A DNA stretch of 64,000 nucleotides from a virus, in IMG/VR virus record IMGVR_UViG_3300035490_000050, positions 1 through 64,000 of that record, one strand, 5' to 3'. Below are positions 14,537 through 22,595 of the stretch, piece after piece. The notes beneath the pieces were generated by a model that saw only the letters and a program-made list of their open reading frames with translations, did no database searches and was not told where the DNA came from. Made by a program: the position numbers and the translations under genes. Each line of letters opens with the position of its first letter. Position 1 is the stretch's first letter.

Positions 14537-14970
14537 TGCTTCTTAATTACACAACCAAGGTAGCAAGCGCCAAAACAGTCTCGCAGATTCAAGAGATTCT
14601 TGGGGCTAAAGGTGCTTGCCATGTTTCAGTTGATTATCAGAGCGGCAAGGCGACAGCGGTCATATTCGGCCTGAATATCGGCAAGAACACCGTCCACTTC
14701 CGGCTTCCCTGCAACGTGCAGGGTGTGAGCGCCGCACTCAAGAAAGGCAGTCAGAGAAGCGGAATCTGGCGGGATATTCCTCAATGCGAACGTATTGCAT
14801 GGCGCATCGTCAAGGACTGGGTAGAGGCGCAGATGGCCCTTGTGGAAGCTCAACAGGCCGAGATCGCCGAAGTGTTCCTGCCGTATGCGGTTGCGCCGAA
14901 TGGAGAGACATTTTTCCAGCATTTCAAGAGCAATCAATTGGCGCTAGGGGCAGGAGAAAAGGGGGAGTGA
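14536..14970 (+). CDS. conserved-type phage protein, 144 aa
   Basis: ATG overlaps the previous stop as TGATG. The C-terminal half (ERIAWRIVKDWVEAQMALVE, then EVFLPYAVAPNGETFFQHF) resembles a family of unknown phage proteins that I have seen in early regions, but I cannot name its function. It is soluble with no catalytic motif. Confidence 0.6.
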   Translation: MLLNYTTKVASAKTVSQIQEILGAKGACHVSVDYQSGKATAVIFGLNIGKNTVHFRLPCNVQGVSAALKKGSQRSGIWRDIPQCERIAWRIVKDWVEAQMALVEAQQAEIAEVFLPYAVAPNGETFFQHFKSNQLALGAGEKGE

Positions 14971-15407
14971 TGGCAGTTAAGAAAACGAAAGCGAAGGATG
15001 GGGCAATAATCCCTAAAGTAGCAGAGAAGGTGAGCGCGGAACCTCTCTTCAAAAAAGGGGATTTCTGTTTCCACGGAGATATGCTGGTATGTGTCGAAGA
15101 GGGCATCTGGGTAGAGGAATTGACCTGCTTCCGATACCACATCTATTACACGGGCGGAACAAAGATGGAGCCATGCGCTGAGCCGTTTCATCTTGGCGGC
15201 GGCGGTTCTTTTTGGTGGTCAGAGAAAGAACTGACAGCGATTACCGATCCCGTCCTTCTGCTCCGCGCATCCTTAACCAAAGAATTAAAGCGCGTGGCAG
15301 ACGCGGAACAAGATATTCGTTACGCCAACCGCAAGATCGAATCGCTTCGGATTGCGCTTGAAACAGTAGTTCCCGCGCAAAAGAAACCGGAGGCGCCCCA
15401 TGCCTGA
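14970..15407 (+). CDS. hypothetical protein, 145 aa
   Basis: ATG overlaps the previous stop as TGATG. Lys-rich N-terminus, a central beta-rich part with GDFCFHGDMLVCVEEG and a Gly run, then a helical C-terminus with heptad-like spacing. No family was recognised. Confidence 0.5.
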   Translation: MAVKKTKAKDGAIIPKVAEKVSAEPLFKKGDFCFHGDMLVCVEEGIWVEELTCFRYHIYYTGGTKMEPCAEPFHLGGGGSFWWSEKELTAITDPVLLLRASLTKELKRVADAEQDIRYANRKIESLRIALETVVPAQKKPEAPHA

Positions 15408-15609
15408 GTTGACAGCGCAGGAAGCAATCGAATTGGCGCAGGAAAAGTTTGGTGCGGGAACCTATGCGCTCGAAAAGGCGAACCGCTTTCCCCGCTATGT
15501 GATTGAGGATTGGCGTGGATGTGTCATTGGGCAAGGCTTATCCTACGAAAGCGCAATCGCAAACGCGGAGCAGTATGTAGAAATGAAATCGGAGGCACCC
15601 CATGAGTGA
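15400..15609 (+). CDS. hypothetical protein, 69 aa
   Basis: ATG after GGAGGCGCCCC. It starts MPELTAQEAIELAQEKFGAG; the following gene starts MSELTAAQEREYVESK after the near-identical leader GGAGGCACCCC. The rest resembles a small domain with RYVIEDWRGCVIGQGLSYE. The function is unknown. Confidence 0.55.
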   Translation: MPELTAQEAIELAQEKFGAGTYALEKANRFPRYVIEDWRGCVIGQGLSYESAIANAEQYVEMKSEAPHE

Positions 15610-16102
15610 ACTGACAGCAGCGCAGGAGCGGGAGTACGTCGAGAGCAAGTGGATGGGTGTGACCATCGAGTATAACAACTGCGGGATGGCGAACAGCTAT
15701 TGGTCGGTTACTACGCAAGATTGTTCCCGCTGGCGCGGCGCATCGAGGCCGAGAAGAAAGGGCAAGGCAATGAGAACTAAGTGCCAAAGATGTGGAGATG
15801 AATGCGAGGCATCTGATAGCACTAAGCTCTCCGCTCGCCCATTCAAACGTGCGCGTCAGGGCTTCTGCGCTCCCTGTGTAGTCTGCAACTTCTTCCAAGC
15901 GGACGGCGACCAAGGAATAGTTTTTTCTTTGCCACTCAATTTCGACCCTCAAGGGTTGAGGTTGGCGCATATTCAGAGACAGTTCGCTCGCATACTAGAG
16001 ATCGGCTGCTCAGAGTTGAGAGCGGAGCAGATCGACTGGGACAAGGTAATTGAGAAATGGCAAATCGCAGCGAAGAAAGGGAGCCATGAGCAAAAAGCCT
16101 AA
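15602..16102 (+). CDS. hypothetical two-part protein with zinc motifs, 166 aa
   Basis: The first 50 residues are a short domain whose start duplicates that of the preceding gene. From residue 56 the sequence reads MRTKCQRCGDECEAS, with CAPCVVC further on, like an independent zinc-ribbon protein that would begin at this internal Met. It may be a fusion of two small genes. The last 17 bases overlap the next gene. The function is unknown. Confidence 0.5.
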   Translation: MSELTAAQEREYVESKWMGVTIEYNNCGMANSYWSVTTQDCSRWRGASRPRRKGKAMRTKCQRCGDECEASDSTKLSARPFKRARQGFCAPCVVCNFFQADGDQGIVFSLPLNFDPQGLRLAHIQRQFARILEIGCSELRAEQIDWDKVIEKWQIAAKKGSHEQKA

Positions 16103-16262
16103 AGTAGAGATTTGCGCTTACTGCGATCAGAAGATCACTCGCCAGAGGACACCACAGGGATTTCCCCGCTTTGCGTGGAAGGCCGAATCTCCCGGCGGAT
16201 GGTACTGCCCTCAAGCGGGCGGCGATTGCTGGCATAGCCCGAAACAAGAAAGGGAGCCATGA
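16086..16262 (+). CDS. small zinc-binding protein, 58 aa
   Basis: ATG at 16086 with AAAGGGAG upstream, starting before the previous gene ends. CAYCDQK near residue 10, then WYCPQAGGDCWH near residue 42, gives a plausible four-ligand zinc site. It is coupled by ATGA to the next gene. Confidence 0.55.
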   Translation: MSKKPKVEICAYCDQKITRQRTPQGFPRFAWKAESPGGWYCPQAGGDCWHSPKQEREP

Positions 16263-16627
16263 AAAGTAGCAGACTCAAAGGGCACGCGCTGAAATATGAC
16301 TGGGTTCCCAGTGGCGATTCGTTCTACCCTTATACTGCCCGCTATGGTTGCCGCTGCGGTCAGAATATGGATGAACCAGCAACAGCGAAAGAAGCCCGCG
16401 CATGGCACCGTGCGCACAAGGCCGAGGTGCTGGCCAAGATGGACAAAGTACTGGACTCTCTGACAGACCTGATGCAGGAGGTCGCAGACGAAGACCCTGA
16501 CTTCTGCGACCGGCTTGCGGCAGACAATGACCGCATGATGAAGGCCGCAGTCCTGCCCAGCGCGGCTAACCTGGACGCGGTAGCAGCCGAGCAGCGGGCT
16601 GCGGAGGCAAAGGAAAGCGCAGAATAA
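16259..16627 (+). CDS. hypothetical protein, 122 aa
   Basis: ATG at 16259 overlaps the previous stop, with the same GAAAGGGAGCC leader as the gene before it. The first 30 residues hold CRCG and a run of aromatic residues; the rest is helical and Ala-rich, probably coiled coil. No family was recognised. Confidence 0.5.
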   Translation: MKSSRLKGHALKYDWVPSGDSFYPYTARYGCRCGQNMDEPATAKEARAWHRAHKAEVLAKMDKVLDSLTDLMQEVADEDPDFCDRLAADNDRMMKAAVLPSAANLDAVAAEQRAAEAKESAE

Positions 16628-16665
16628 ACTTGACATATTCCTGCGCCGTATGAGAGAGTCTCTGT

Positions 16666-17310
16666 GTGAAGCCATACTACAGCGAAAAGGGAATTTTAAT
16701 ATATCACGCGGATTGGAGAGATGTTCCAATTGAACTACTGAAAGCGGATTTGCTTTTAACCGATTGCCCGTACGGGATCGGAGAGGCGAAGGGAAAGAAC
16801 AAGAGCCGAACAAAACTAGCGGTCGCCAAGGATTACGGAACGAGTGATTGGGATGATGAACCACCATCGGACTTTGATCTGATTCGCTTGAGGGACTTGA
16901 CGAAGTACCAAATCATCTTTGGCGGTAACTATTTTGTCCTTCCGCCTTCAAAGTGCTGGCTGGTTTGGGATAAGGTGAACGGGGCAAATGATTTTGCAGA
17001 CTGTGAGTTGGCATGGACGAATCTGGACAAAGCGGTGAGGATTTTCCACTACATGTGGAACGGAATGCTGAAAGAGAATCCAGAGTATCGAATGCATCCG
17101 ACTCAGAAGCCGCGAAATTTGTTTTCATGGTGTCTCACGCAAGTTCCCAGTGACGTTAGGAGCGTTCTTGATCCTTACGCTGGAGTTGGTACTACAGCGG
17201 TGTGCTGCAAGGCTGTAGGACTTAGTTGTATTTGCGTGGAGCGCGAAGAGAAGTATTGCGCCGATGCGGTTCACAGGTTGCAACAGGAATGCTTTGATTG
17301 GGAGGCGTGA
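16666..17310 (+). CDS. DNA methyltransferase (beta-type amino-MTase)
   Basis: 214 aa from a GTG at 16666. The catalytic motif IV is TDCPYG (32-37), a variant of DPPY with Cys for the first Pro. Motif I, DPYAGVGTT (169-177), lies near the C-terminus, and HPTQKP (144-149) is the usual strand just before it. The IV-before-I order is that of beta-class N6-adenine or N4-cytosine methyltransferases. It probably modifies phage DNA to avoid host restriction. TTGACA at 16630 upstream may mark a promoter, but no good -10 follows at the right distance. No restriction endonuclease is adjacent. Confidence 0.85.
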   Translation: MKPYYSEKGILIYHADWRDVPIELLKADLLLTDCPYGIGEAKGKNKSRTKLAVAKDYGTSDWDDEPPSDFDLIRLRDLTKYQIIFGGNYFVLPPSKCWLVWDKVNGANDFADCELAWTNLDKAVRIFHYMWNGMLKENPEYRMHPTQKPRNLFSWCLTQVPSDVRSVLDPYAGVGTTAVCCKAVGLSCICVEREEKYCADAVHRLQQECFDWEA

Positions 17311-17507
17311 TGTACGGAACAGAAGATTTTCAAATGATGGTAATCAGGCGCTTGGAGGCCATTGAAGCTCGTCTTAATATCCCGACACGTTTAGGTTTGC
17401 ACCCTGAAACAGAAGAAGAGCGCATAGAACGAGAGCGGCAAGTGGATGAACTGGTAGAGGCCGCAGGAAGAAAGTTCAAGGAGTCAAACAATGTACCTAC
17501 ACTGTAA
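17310..17507 (+). CDS. hypothetical protein, 65 aa
   Basis: ATG at 17310 overlaps the methyltransferase stop as TGATG after GGGAGG. Charged and helical (TEEERIERERQVDELVEAAG), probably a short coiled coil. It overlaps the next gene by 17 bases. The function is unknown. Confidence 0.5.
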   Translation: MYGTEDFQMMVIRRLEAIEARLNIPTRLGLHPETEEERIERERQVDELVEAAGRKFKESNNVPTL

Positions 17508-18051
17508 GAAATGCCTCACCAGTCGTTCAGAGGACGTGCTAGGAGCGCCCTGTAGGACCGAAGGATGCGATGGCATCATAGAAGAACAGCCAGCCTTCCA
17601 TACGCTCGTAGACACGCTTCCTGAGCCATTCTACTGCCGTCGCCGTGATGAGAGTTTTGTCGGTGCTTCCTTTCCCGGACCAGATCACTGGAATAAATTC
17701 AAATCAAACGGGGATCGCGTTTGCTCTTATTGCGGGTCGCTGCATTGGGAAGACATGCTTCGACTCGTCCATGAGTCCGCTGAAGCGCCAGAGGATGCGG
17801 ATTACAGTTCTACCGTGGAGATTGAGCCTAGCGACAAGAGTTACAAGGTTTATGTTCATCAACCTGGAGTTAGAAACGCGCACGAGGGAGGAACAAAATT
17901 CTATATGCAACATGTGCCTCGCGGTAACGATGGAAAAATTATGGTCACACAGGATCAACAAGAAGAATACGCAAAAGCAGTCAAAATGTCAAGGAAACGA
18001 TTCAATCAATACTTGGCAAAAACCTATCCACCGGGAAGGATAGGAAACTGA
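17491..18051 (+). CDS. zinc-ribbon protein, 186 aa
   Basis: AAGGAG lies seven bases before the ATG. The N-terminus has CKKC at 5-8 and CRTEGCDG near 21, a probable zinc ribbon; CSYCGSLHWEDML near residue 78 is a second cysteine motif. The C-terminal half is soluble with no motif. No enzymatic domain is visible. A phage regulatory or adaptor role is possible. Confidence 0.55.
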   Translation: MYLHCKKCLTSRSEDVLGAPCRTEGCDGIIEEQPAFHTLVDTLPEPFYCRRRDESFVGASFPGPDHWNKFKSNGDRVCSYCGSLHWEDMLRLVHESAEAPEDADYSSTVEIEPSDKSYKVYVHQPGVRNAHEGGTKFYMQHVPRGNDGKIMVTQDQQEEYAKAVKMSRKRFNQYLAKTYPPGRIGN

Positions 18052-18070
18052 AACACAGGGAGAGGGAAAT

Positions 18071-18913
18071 ATGTACACCAAACACACGACAGTAACACCA
18101 GAAGAAGCGCGTCTATGGCTAGACACCAAGCGCAGTAAGAATCGTCCAATTTCTGAAAATGCTGTGCTTAAATACAGCCAAATGATGCGGGACGGGAAAT
18201 GGGTGGACAACGGAAAAGGGTTAGTGTTCGGGAAGAGTGGACAGCTTTTGGATGGTCAACACCGTTTGACCGCATGTGTCCGCTCTAATAAGTCATTTGA
18301 GACAACGATCACATGGGGTGTACCTGACGAGTATTTCGACACCATTGATGATTGTAACACCCGCTCAATGGCCGATGTACTGCACATCAGGGGAGAAGCC
18401 AACCCTAATCTTCTTTCGGCAGGATTGCGATTCCTCTGGCTCTATGTTAGGGGCGAGATCGAGCATAAGGACTTGAGAAGAGGACAGGTATGCACGAAAC
18501 AACTCTTGCAGGCAACTCTTGATAAGAATCCTAAAATCAGGAGTTCGGTCAAGTTCTACGGTTTACTTAAGAATCGTCCTGGCGGCTTATTGATTAGCGC
18601 AGGTATGGCGATTGGATTGCATTATCTTTTCTCTCTTGTAGACGAAAAGAAAGCGGATGAGTTTTTCAATCGGTTTCAATCTGGACTAGAGTTGACAGAG
18701 GATAATCCAGTCTATATTCTTCGCAATAGGCTTATTGCTGCACAAAAGGAAGTATCGACACGATTGACCAACTCTGCGACTTACTATTACACAGTCATGT
18801 CGTGGAACGCCTACGTCAAAGGAACATATGTGAAGCGTCTTGTGTTTGCTCCAGACGTTCCACAGATTGAGATTGACGATCTTCCGAAAAAGGTGATGAA
18901 GGATTTGCTGTAG
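18071..18913 (+). CDS. ParB/sulfiredoxin-fold-like DGQHR protein
   Basis: 280 aa with GGGAGAGGG before the ATG. LLDGQHRLTACV (59-70) is the DGQHR motif of a ParB/sulfiredoxin-like fold found in many phage and mobile-element proteins. It corresponds to the GHRRYRA box of the ParB-like protein at 1234. The rest is helical. Proteins of this group have been linked to DNA binding or modification, but their biochemical role is not settled. It may cooperate with the early zinc proteins around it. Confidence 0.7.
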   Translation: MYTKHTTVTPEEARLWLDTKRSKNRPISENAVLKYSQMMRDGKWVDNGKGLVFGKSGQLLDGQHRLTACVRSNKSFETTITWGVPDEYFDTIDDCNTRSMADVLHIRGEANPNLLSAGLRFLWLYVRGEIEHKDLRRGQVCTKQLLQATLDKNPKIRSSVKFYGLLKNRPGGLLISAGMAIGLHYLFSLVDEKKADEFFNRFQSGLELTEDNPVYILRNRLIAAQKEVSTRLTNSATYYYTVMSWNAYVKGTYVKRLVFAPDVPQIEIDDLPKKVMKDLL

Positions 18914-18921
18914 GAGGCAGA

Positions 18922-19350
18922 ATGGCGTACCCTGTAACCAACGATGCGTTTAACCCAAACAAAGCTATTCTTGAGCAGCTACAACTTGCTTTTTGGACCA
19001 CAATCAAGCAGAATTACCCGCCGATAGGAGAGAACGCAAAGTTACGCATCCAAGAGCTATCGTACTCTGTCGATGAAGTTGCGATGACGGTGAATACGTG
19101 GATTCTTGACGGCCATAAGATAGACAGAATTGAGCCTGAGTCGATTGACTTTCCTGCAACGCCATGGGATTTTGTGAAACAGGAATATGCTCCGAAATGG
19201 TTCCTTGAACGGTACCCAGTGAAGTATAAGACGACAGTAGTCAACAGGAACATTCACAAGCATTTCGTCTGCCCACACATCAACATCAAAGAAGATCGGT
19301 ATCCTCACATCGTATGGATGTACGAGCATAGCGGACAAAAAAAGGATTAA
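18922..19350 (+). CDS. hypothetical protein, 142 aa
   Basis: ATG after TAGGAGG, eight bases after the DGQHR gene. Contains a Trp-rich N-terminal half and a late HKHFVCPHINI element with paired His and Cys. No family was recognised. Confidence 0.55.
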   Translation: MAYPVTNDAFNPNKAILEQLQLAFWTTIKQNYPPIGENAKLRIQELSYSVDEVAMTVNTWILDGHKIDRIEPESIDFPATPWDFVKQEYAPKWFLERYPVKYKTTVVNRNIHKHFVCPHINIKEDRYPHIVWMYEHSGQKKD

Positions 19351-19353
19351 CCA

Positions 19354-19557
19354 ATGGACGCGGACGAACTGAAAGATTACGTGTGGACGCGAGAGCCTAT
19401 ATGCTGCTGCACAGGCAACGGAAAACCTGTCTTACTTGAGGGCCAGATGGTTATATTCCGTAGTCTAGGATGCCGAGTCCATAAATCTTCAATAAGTGTA
19501 ACAAGCAAACCTCTGAGTGCGGAGACGATAGTTGGGAATTGGAAAGAGAGGGAGTAA
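19354..19557 (+). CDS. hypothetical protein, 67 aa
   Basis: ATG four bases after the previous stop. It has a CCC triplet near residue 18 and an otherwise beta-rich sequence. The function is unknown. Confidence 0.45.
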   Translation: MDADELKDYVWTREPICCCTGNGKPVLLEGQMVIFRSLGCRVHKSSISVTSKPLSAETIVGNWKERE

Positions 19558-19668
19558 ATGGAAAAGATTTGTTTGCATAAGTACGAGTATGATCCTGTTC
19601 GCAAAGGATTTTATTGCGTATACTGCGGGAATCCGATGCCGGAAAAGGTGCTTGAGGTGCCGTTCTAA
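19558..19668 (+). CDS. 36-aa zinc-ribbon-like microprotein
   Basis: Found by eye: the ATG at 19558 directly follows the stop of the previous gene and has GAGAGGGAG in front. The product reads MEKICLHKYEYD, then YCVYCGNPMPEKV. Single CL-H and CVYCG elements could form one zinc site. The stop overlaps the next ATG as TAATG, which supports real translation. Confidence 0.6.
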   Translation: MEKICLHKYEYDPVRKGFYCVYCGNPMPEKVLEVPF

Positions 19669-20054
19669 TGACTCCAGAGCAACTAAGTATCCTCCAGCAC
19701 TCGCTAGGCGTGGATAAATATGGCCTTGGTGAGCAGTATCGCAATCACTACGTTGGCGGCGCTGAGGAATGTCGTCCATTAGTAGAGATGGGCTACATGA
19801 CAGAGCACAAAACCAGTGAGATAACAGGCGGCGATCCTCTGTTTACCGTCACGATAATAGGAAAGCAAGCTATGCGTTTAGAGAGTCCTAAGCCGCCGAA
19901 GATAACGCGGAGCCAGCAGAGAATGATTGACTATAGAGCCTTTGCCGATGCATGGGACTGCACGTTCAAAGAGTTCCTTCAAGTGCAAAAGACGGAGTGG
20001 TATAAGCGTATGAAGGATGGCAAGCCACTTCCTTCAATCTTTGATGGTATATGA
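19668..20054 (+). CDS. conserved-type phage protein, 128 aa
   Basis: Starts at the ATG overlapping the previous stop. The N-terminal pattern MTPEQLSILQHSLGVDKYG, then YRNHYVGG, then LVEMGYMTEH resembles a widespread unknown family of phage proteins. A second half with KITRSQQRMIDYRAFADAWD follows. The function is unknown. Confidence 0.6.
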   Translation: MTPEQLSILQHSLGVDKYGLGEQYRNHYVGGAEECRPLVEMGYMTEHKTSEITGGDPLFTVTIIGKQAMRLESPKPPKITRSQQRMIDYRAFADAWDCTFKEFLQVQKTEWYKRMKDGKPLPSIFDGI

Positions 20055-20230
20055 TGCCTCCTATTTGGATACTAGAGGAGTCTCTTGACGGCGGGAAGAC
20101 GTGGCGAGTGAGTAGTCCTTACCAAGTCTACAAGCGCAAGGAATCAGGTGAAAAGCGTCTTGAAACCTACAAAGGTTGGCGATGGATGTACAGGATAACG
20201 GAATACAAAGCAGTAGTGGAGGAAAAATGA
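20051..20230 (+). CDS. hypothetical protein, 59 aa
   Basis: Found by eye. Starts at 20051 or 20054 (ATGATG), overlapping the previous stop, and ends overlapping the next ATG. The product begins MMPPIWILEESLDGGKTWRV and is rich in Trp, Lys and Tyr with beta-strand spacing. The coupling at both ends argues that it is real. Confidence 0.55.
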   Translation: MMPPIWILEESLDGGKTWRVSSPYQVYKRKESGEKRLETYKGWRWMYRITEYKAVVEEK

Positions 20231-20484
20231 GCGATCCATTCACAAGAGAGAAGTGCGGTATCTGCGGGGAAACGTTTGAGGTTCCGATGGAGCGTAGTCG
20301 TCGCGCAGGATGGATTCCAAAATCTGCAACTTTGTCATTTACCTATATGGAAGATGATGGGTATTATCAAGAAAACGTATGCGGCAATTGCTATGACGCG
20401 GTAAATGAGGCCGTAGAAAAGACTGTGGAGAATCTCAAGAAAGGGAGAGGACCAGATGACAGACGAAAAGATAGTGATGTATGA
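20227..20484 (+). CDS. small zinc-ribbon protein, 85 aa
   Basis: ATG at 20227 after GTGGAGG. CGICGETF near residue 10 and CGNCYDAV near residue 55 make a classic two-pair zinc ribbon. The next gene overlaps it by 29 bases. The role is unknown. Confidence 0.6.
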   Translation: MSDPFTREKCGICGETFEVPMERSRRAGWIPKSATLSFTYMEDDGYYQENVCGNCYDAVNEAVEKTVENLKKGRGPDDRRKDSDV

Positions 20485-21073
20485 CAGCCCTGAAGCGGCT
20501 ACTCGTGTAGATATGCCGGGGTGGTTATCGCGCTTGGGACACTTCTATCCTGGAAACCACGCAAGCAGCGAGCATGGCGCTAGGTGGTCAGGCTGTACGC
20601 ACCAAAAATGCGAGTGCGGGAACATATTTGAGCATGGTCGTGTGCGTTGCAATTCCTGCCAAGCGAAAATAGACTGCGATAAGTATTACGCGCTCCCTGT
20701 GGCCGATTGGGACGAAGTAACGCCAGTCTGTGACTACAAGAGCGACAATTACTTTTGGGATCGTGAGGACGTTCTTGAACATCTCTTCGACGTTTGGGAG
20801 GATGCACAAAAGAACGGCTATGAACCTGAATCACGTCTAGTCCTCTGCGAACCTCGTTACCTGCATCCTATTGATTGCGAAACATGGTCAGATGATCTTG
20901 CCGATGAAGGAGAACTTTCAGACGAAGTAGGAGCCGCTGTAGACGCTCTTAACGCCGTCCTCAAGGCGCAGGGACCATCGTGCTGGTATCCCGGCAAGCA
21001 GAGGATAAACATGGAGCCTTTGTGGGCCGAGTTGAAGGCGGATTTAGCGAAAGAAGCGGAAAATGCAAAGTGA
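20456..21073 (+). CDS. zinc-ribbon phage protein, 205 aa
   Basis: ATG after AAAGGGAGAGG. The N-terminal half holds CTHQKCECGNIFEHGRVRC, with NSCQ following, a multi-Cys zinc region. The second half is acidic (DDLADEGELSDEVGAAVDAL) and ends Lys-rich. A similar arrangement of Cys-rich start and acidic end occurs in unknown phage proteins that I have seen. No enzyme motif was found. Confidence 0.6.
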   Translation: MTDEKIVMYDSPEAATRVDMPGWLSRLGHFYPGNHASSEHGARWSGCTHQKCECGNIFEHGRVRCNSCQAKIDCDKYYALPVADWDEVTPVCDYKSDNYFWDREDVLEHLFDVWEDAQKNGYEPESRLVLCEPRYLHPIDCETWSDDLADEGELSDEVGAAVDALNAVLKAQGPSCWYPGKQRINMEPLWAELKADLAKEAENAK

Positions 21074-21299
21074 GAAGATCGAAAAGATCGTAGACCTCGC
21101 CGCAACTCTAGCCTCAAAAGCCGATGATATAGATCAAGTGCTGGTCATCTATCGGCTTAAGGAGGGAGTAGAGGATGCAACGCATGGCTCTCTCGACAAC
21201 GATCTTGAATTGAGGGATTCTCTGTGGTTGGTAGAGGCGTTCAAGTTCTGGCTGCAAGCTGGAGCATACGGTTTGCTTAAGGCTAAGGATAATGACTGA
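21063..21299 (+). CDS. hypothetical helical protein, 78 aa
   Basis: ATG at 21063, ten bases inside the end of the preceding gene. Helical with charged and Leu residues (EKIVDLAATLASKADDIDQV). No family was recognised. Confidence 0.5.
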   Translation: MQSEKIEKIVDLAATLASKADDIDQVLVIYRLKEGVEDATHGSLDNDLELRDSLWLVEAFKFWLQAGAYGLLKAKDND

Positions 21300-21612
21300 A
21301 AAATGGGGCGTGATCGACGTTCGTGACGAAGACGGAAGGTTCATCGCCTACCACGTAATGCCTGTAGTCCTGAGCAAAGGCGAGTGGATGATGACCGATT
21401 CCCATGAGTTGAGCGAGAACTGCCAGTGCAATCCGTTTCTATCTCACGGTAACGGCGGATGGCCGCTATGGAATCATTTCGATCCAAACTTTCCTGGCGC
21501 TCTGAGCGCAGAGGAATTTAACCAGAAGGCTCAGGAAGCGGAAAAGGAGTGGGAAGCGATGCAGAGGTTGGAGATTGAGGCAGAAAAAGCAGCGGGACAG
21601 GAGAAAATGTGA
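21292..21612 (+). CDS. hypothetical protein, 106 aa
   Basis: ATG at 21292, starting inside the previous gene's end. Beta-rich N-terminal half (GVIDVRDEDGRFIAYHVMPV) followed by CQCNPF and an acidic helix. No family was recognised. Confidence 0.5.
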   Translation: MTEKWGVIDVRDEDGRFIAYHVMPVVLSKGEWMMTDSHELSENCQCNPFLSHGNGGWPLWNHFDPNFPGALSAEEFNQKAQEAEKEWEAMQRLEIEAEKAAGQEKM

Positions 21613-22034
21613 AGAGTAAACCAAAGGAAACCATTCAACCAAAGACTCCAGAGCAGATCATGGAGCAACTACAGGCCGATCTCAAGCACTGGCAGAGAGA
21701 GTTGCGCTTAGATGATGTTGATATTGAAATCCGTTGGCTTAACAGGGATGAGCGTCACGAGAAACTAGGATATTTTGACGATTTATCTTTAGCGCAGCTA
21801 TATTCTATCGGCATCAGACATCCAGAACACCGAACAATGGCAGGACTTCGGCATTTTAACGCAGATTACGAAGTTATACTTGTCCATGAACTTATACACG
21901 CCCGGAATAGCAGGTGGTACACCACCGAAATCGCCGAAATTATTGAAGAAGAGCTTGCTAATAGTCTCTATGAGGTATCTCTTGACGCTATTGCTGAGGC
22001 TCTGGTACGCGCTAGGAGGGGGATAACGAGATGA
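21609..22034 (+). CDS. HExxH metallopeptidase-like protein, 141 aa
   Basis: GTG start overlapping the previous stop, with GGAG upstream. The motif VHELIHARNS (92-101) carries HELIH, the zinc-peptidase signature, followed by EIIEEELAN (110-118) that could supply a third ligand. The upstream half (DVDIEIRWLNRDERHEKLGY) is like that of small phage-type zincins. A second, unrelated HExxH protein lies at 6291-7442. The substrate is unknown. Confidence 0.75.
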   Translation: MKSKPKETIQPKTPEQIMEQLQADLKHWQRELRLDDVDIEIRWLNRDERHEKLGYFDDLSLAQLYSIGIRHPEHRTMAGLRHFNADYEVILVHELIHARNSRWYTTEIAEIIEEELANSLYEVSLDAIAEALVRARRGITR

Positions 22035-22363
22035 GCAAAAAAATCGAAGTACCTGAAGGAATGTCGAATGCGGTTCGTGAGGCGACTCACGGATACGATG
22101 CTCAGACCGTAAATATAGGCGTCGAAGCGGCTCTTCGCTGGATGGATGAAGAACTTCAAAAACTCAAAGAAACCGTTTCCCACAAGCAAGCCAAACCGGA
22201 AGCGTATAAGGCGGCCATTCAAGATGTGCGCCGCATGTTTCTTGCGCCGGAGCCGGAAGTGCCAGAGGCGATCCAAGATTTGTGGGATGCAAGCCCTACC
22301 CCAGATACAAAGAGACGTACAATCGAAGCCTACCGGCGCGGTAAGGAATCCAGTAAAAAATGA
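22031..22363 (+). CDS. hypothetical protein, 110 aa
   Basis: ATG overlaps the metallopeptidase stop as ATGA; AGGAGGGGG lies upstream. Helical and charged, with no recognised motif. Confidence 0.5.
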   Translation: MSKKIEVPEGMSNAVREATHGYDAQTVNIGVEAALRWMDEELQKLKETVSHKQAKPEAYKAAIQDVRRMFLAPEPEVPEAIQDLWDASPTPDTKRRTIEAYRRGKESSKK

Positions 22364-22578
22364 AGACTCCAGATGAACGCCGAGCGACCGTAGCCGACTG
22401 TCTACGCCGCAGGAAAATAAGGCTAAAGAGCATAAACCTATGCCAAGACTGCGGTAATCGGCCCCCGTTTGAAGATAAAACGCTTTGCATAGACTGTTTG
22501 GAGTCGAGACGGAAACTGGGAAGAGAACACAGGGCGCATGAGAAAGAACTTGACAAAGCATCGAAAAGCGCATACTAA
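22360..22578 (+). CDS. small zinc-ribbon protein, 72 aa
   Basis: ATG overlaps the previous stop as ATGA. CQDCGNRPPF and CIDCLESRRK form a two-pair zinc site around residues 28 and 43; the termini are strongly basic. A DNA- or RNA-binding role is possible. It is a typical example of the many zinc microproteins here. Confidence 0.6.
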   Translation: MKTPDERRATVADCLRRRKIRLKSINLCQDCGNRPPFEDKTLCIDCLESRRKLGREHRAHEKELDKASKSAY

Positions 22579-22595
22579 AGAGAAAGGATGCAAGC

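Noticed and set aside
16630-16654. promoter before the methyltransferase
   Set aside because: TTGACA is present but the only -10-like TATGAG is 13 bases away, too short for a normal promoter.
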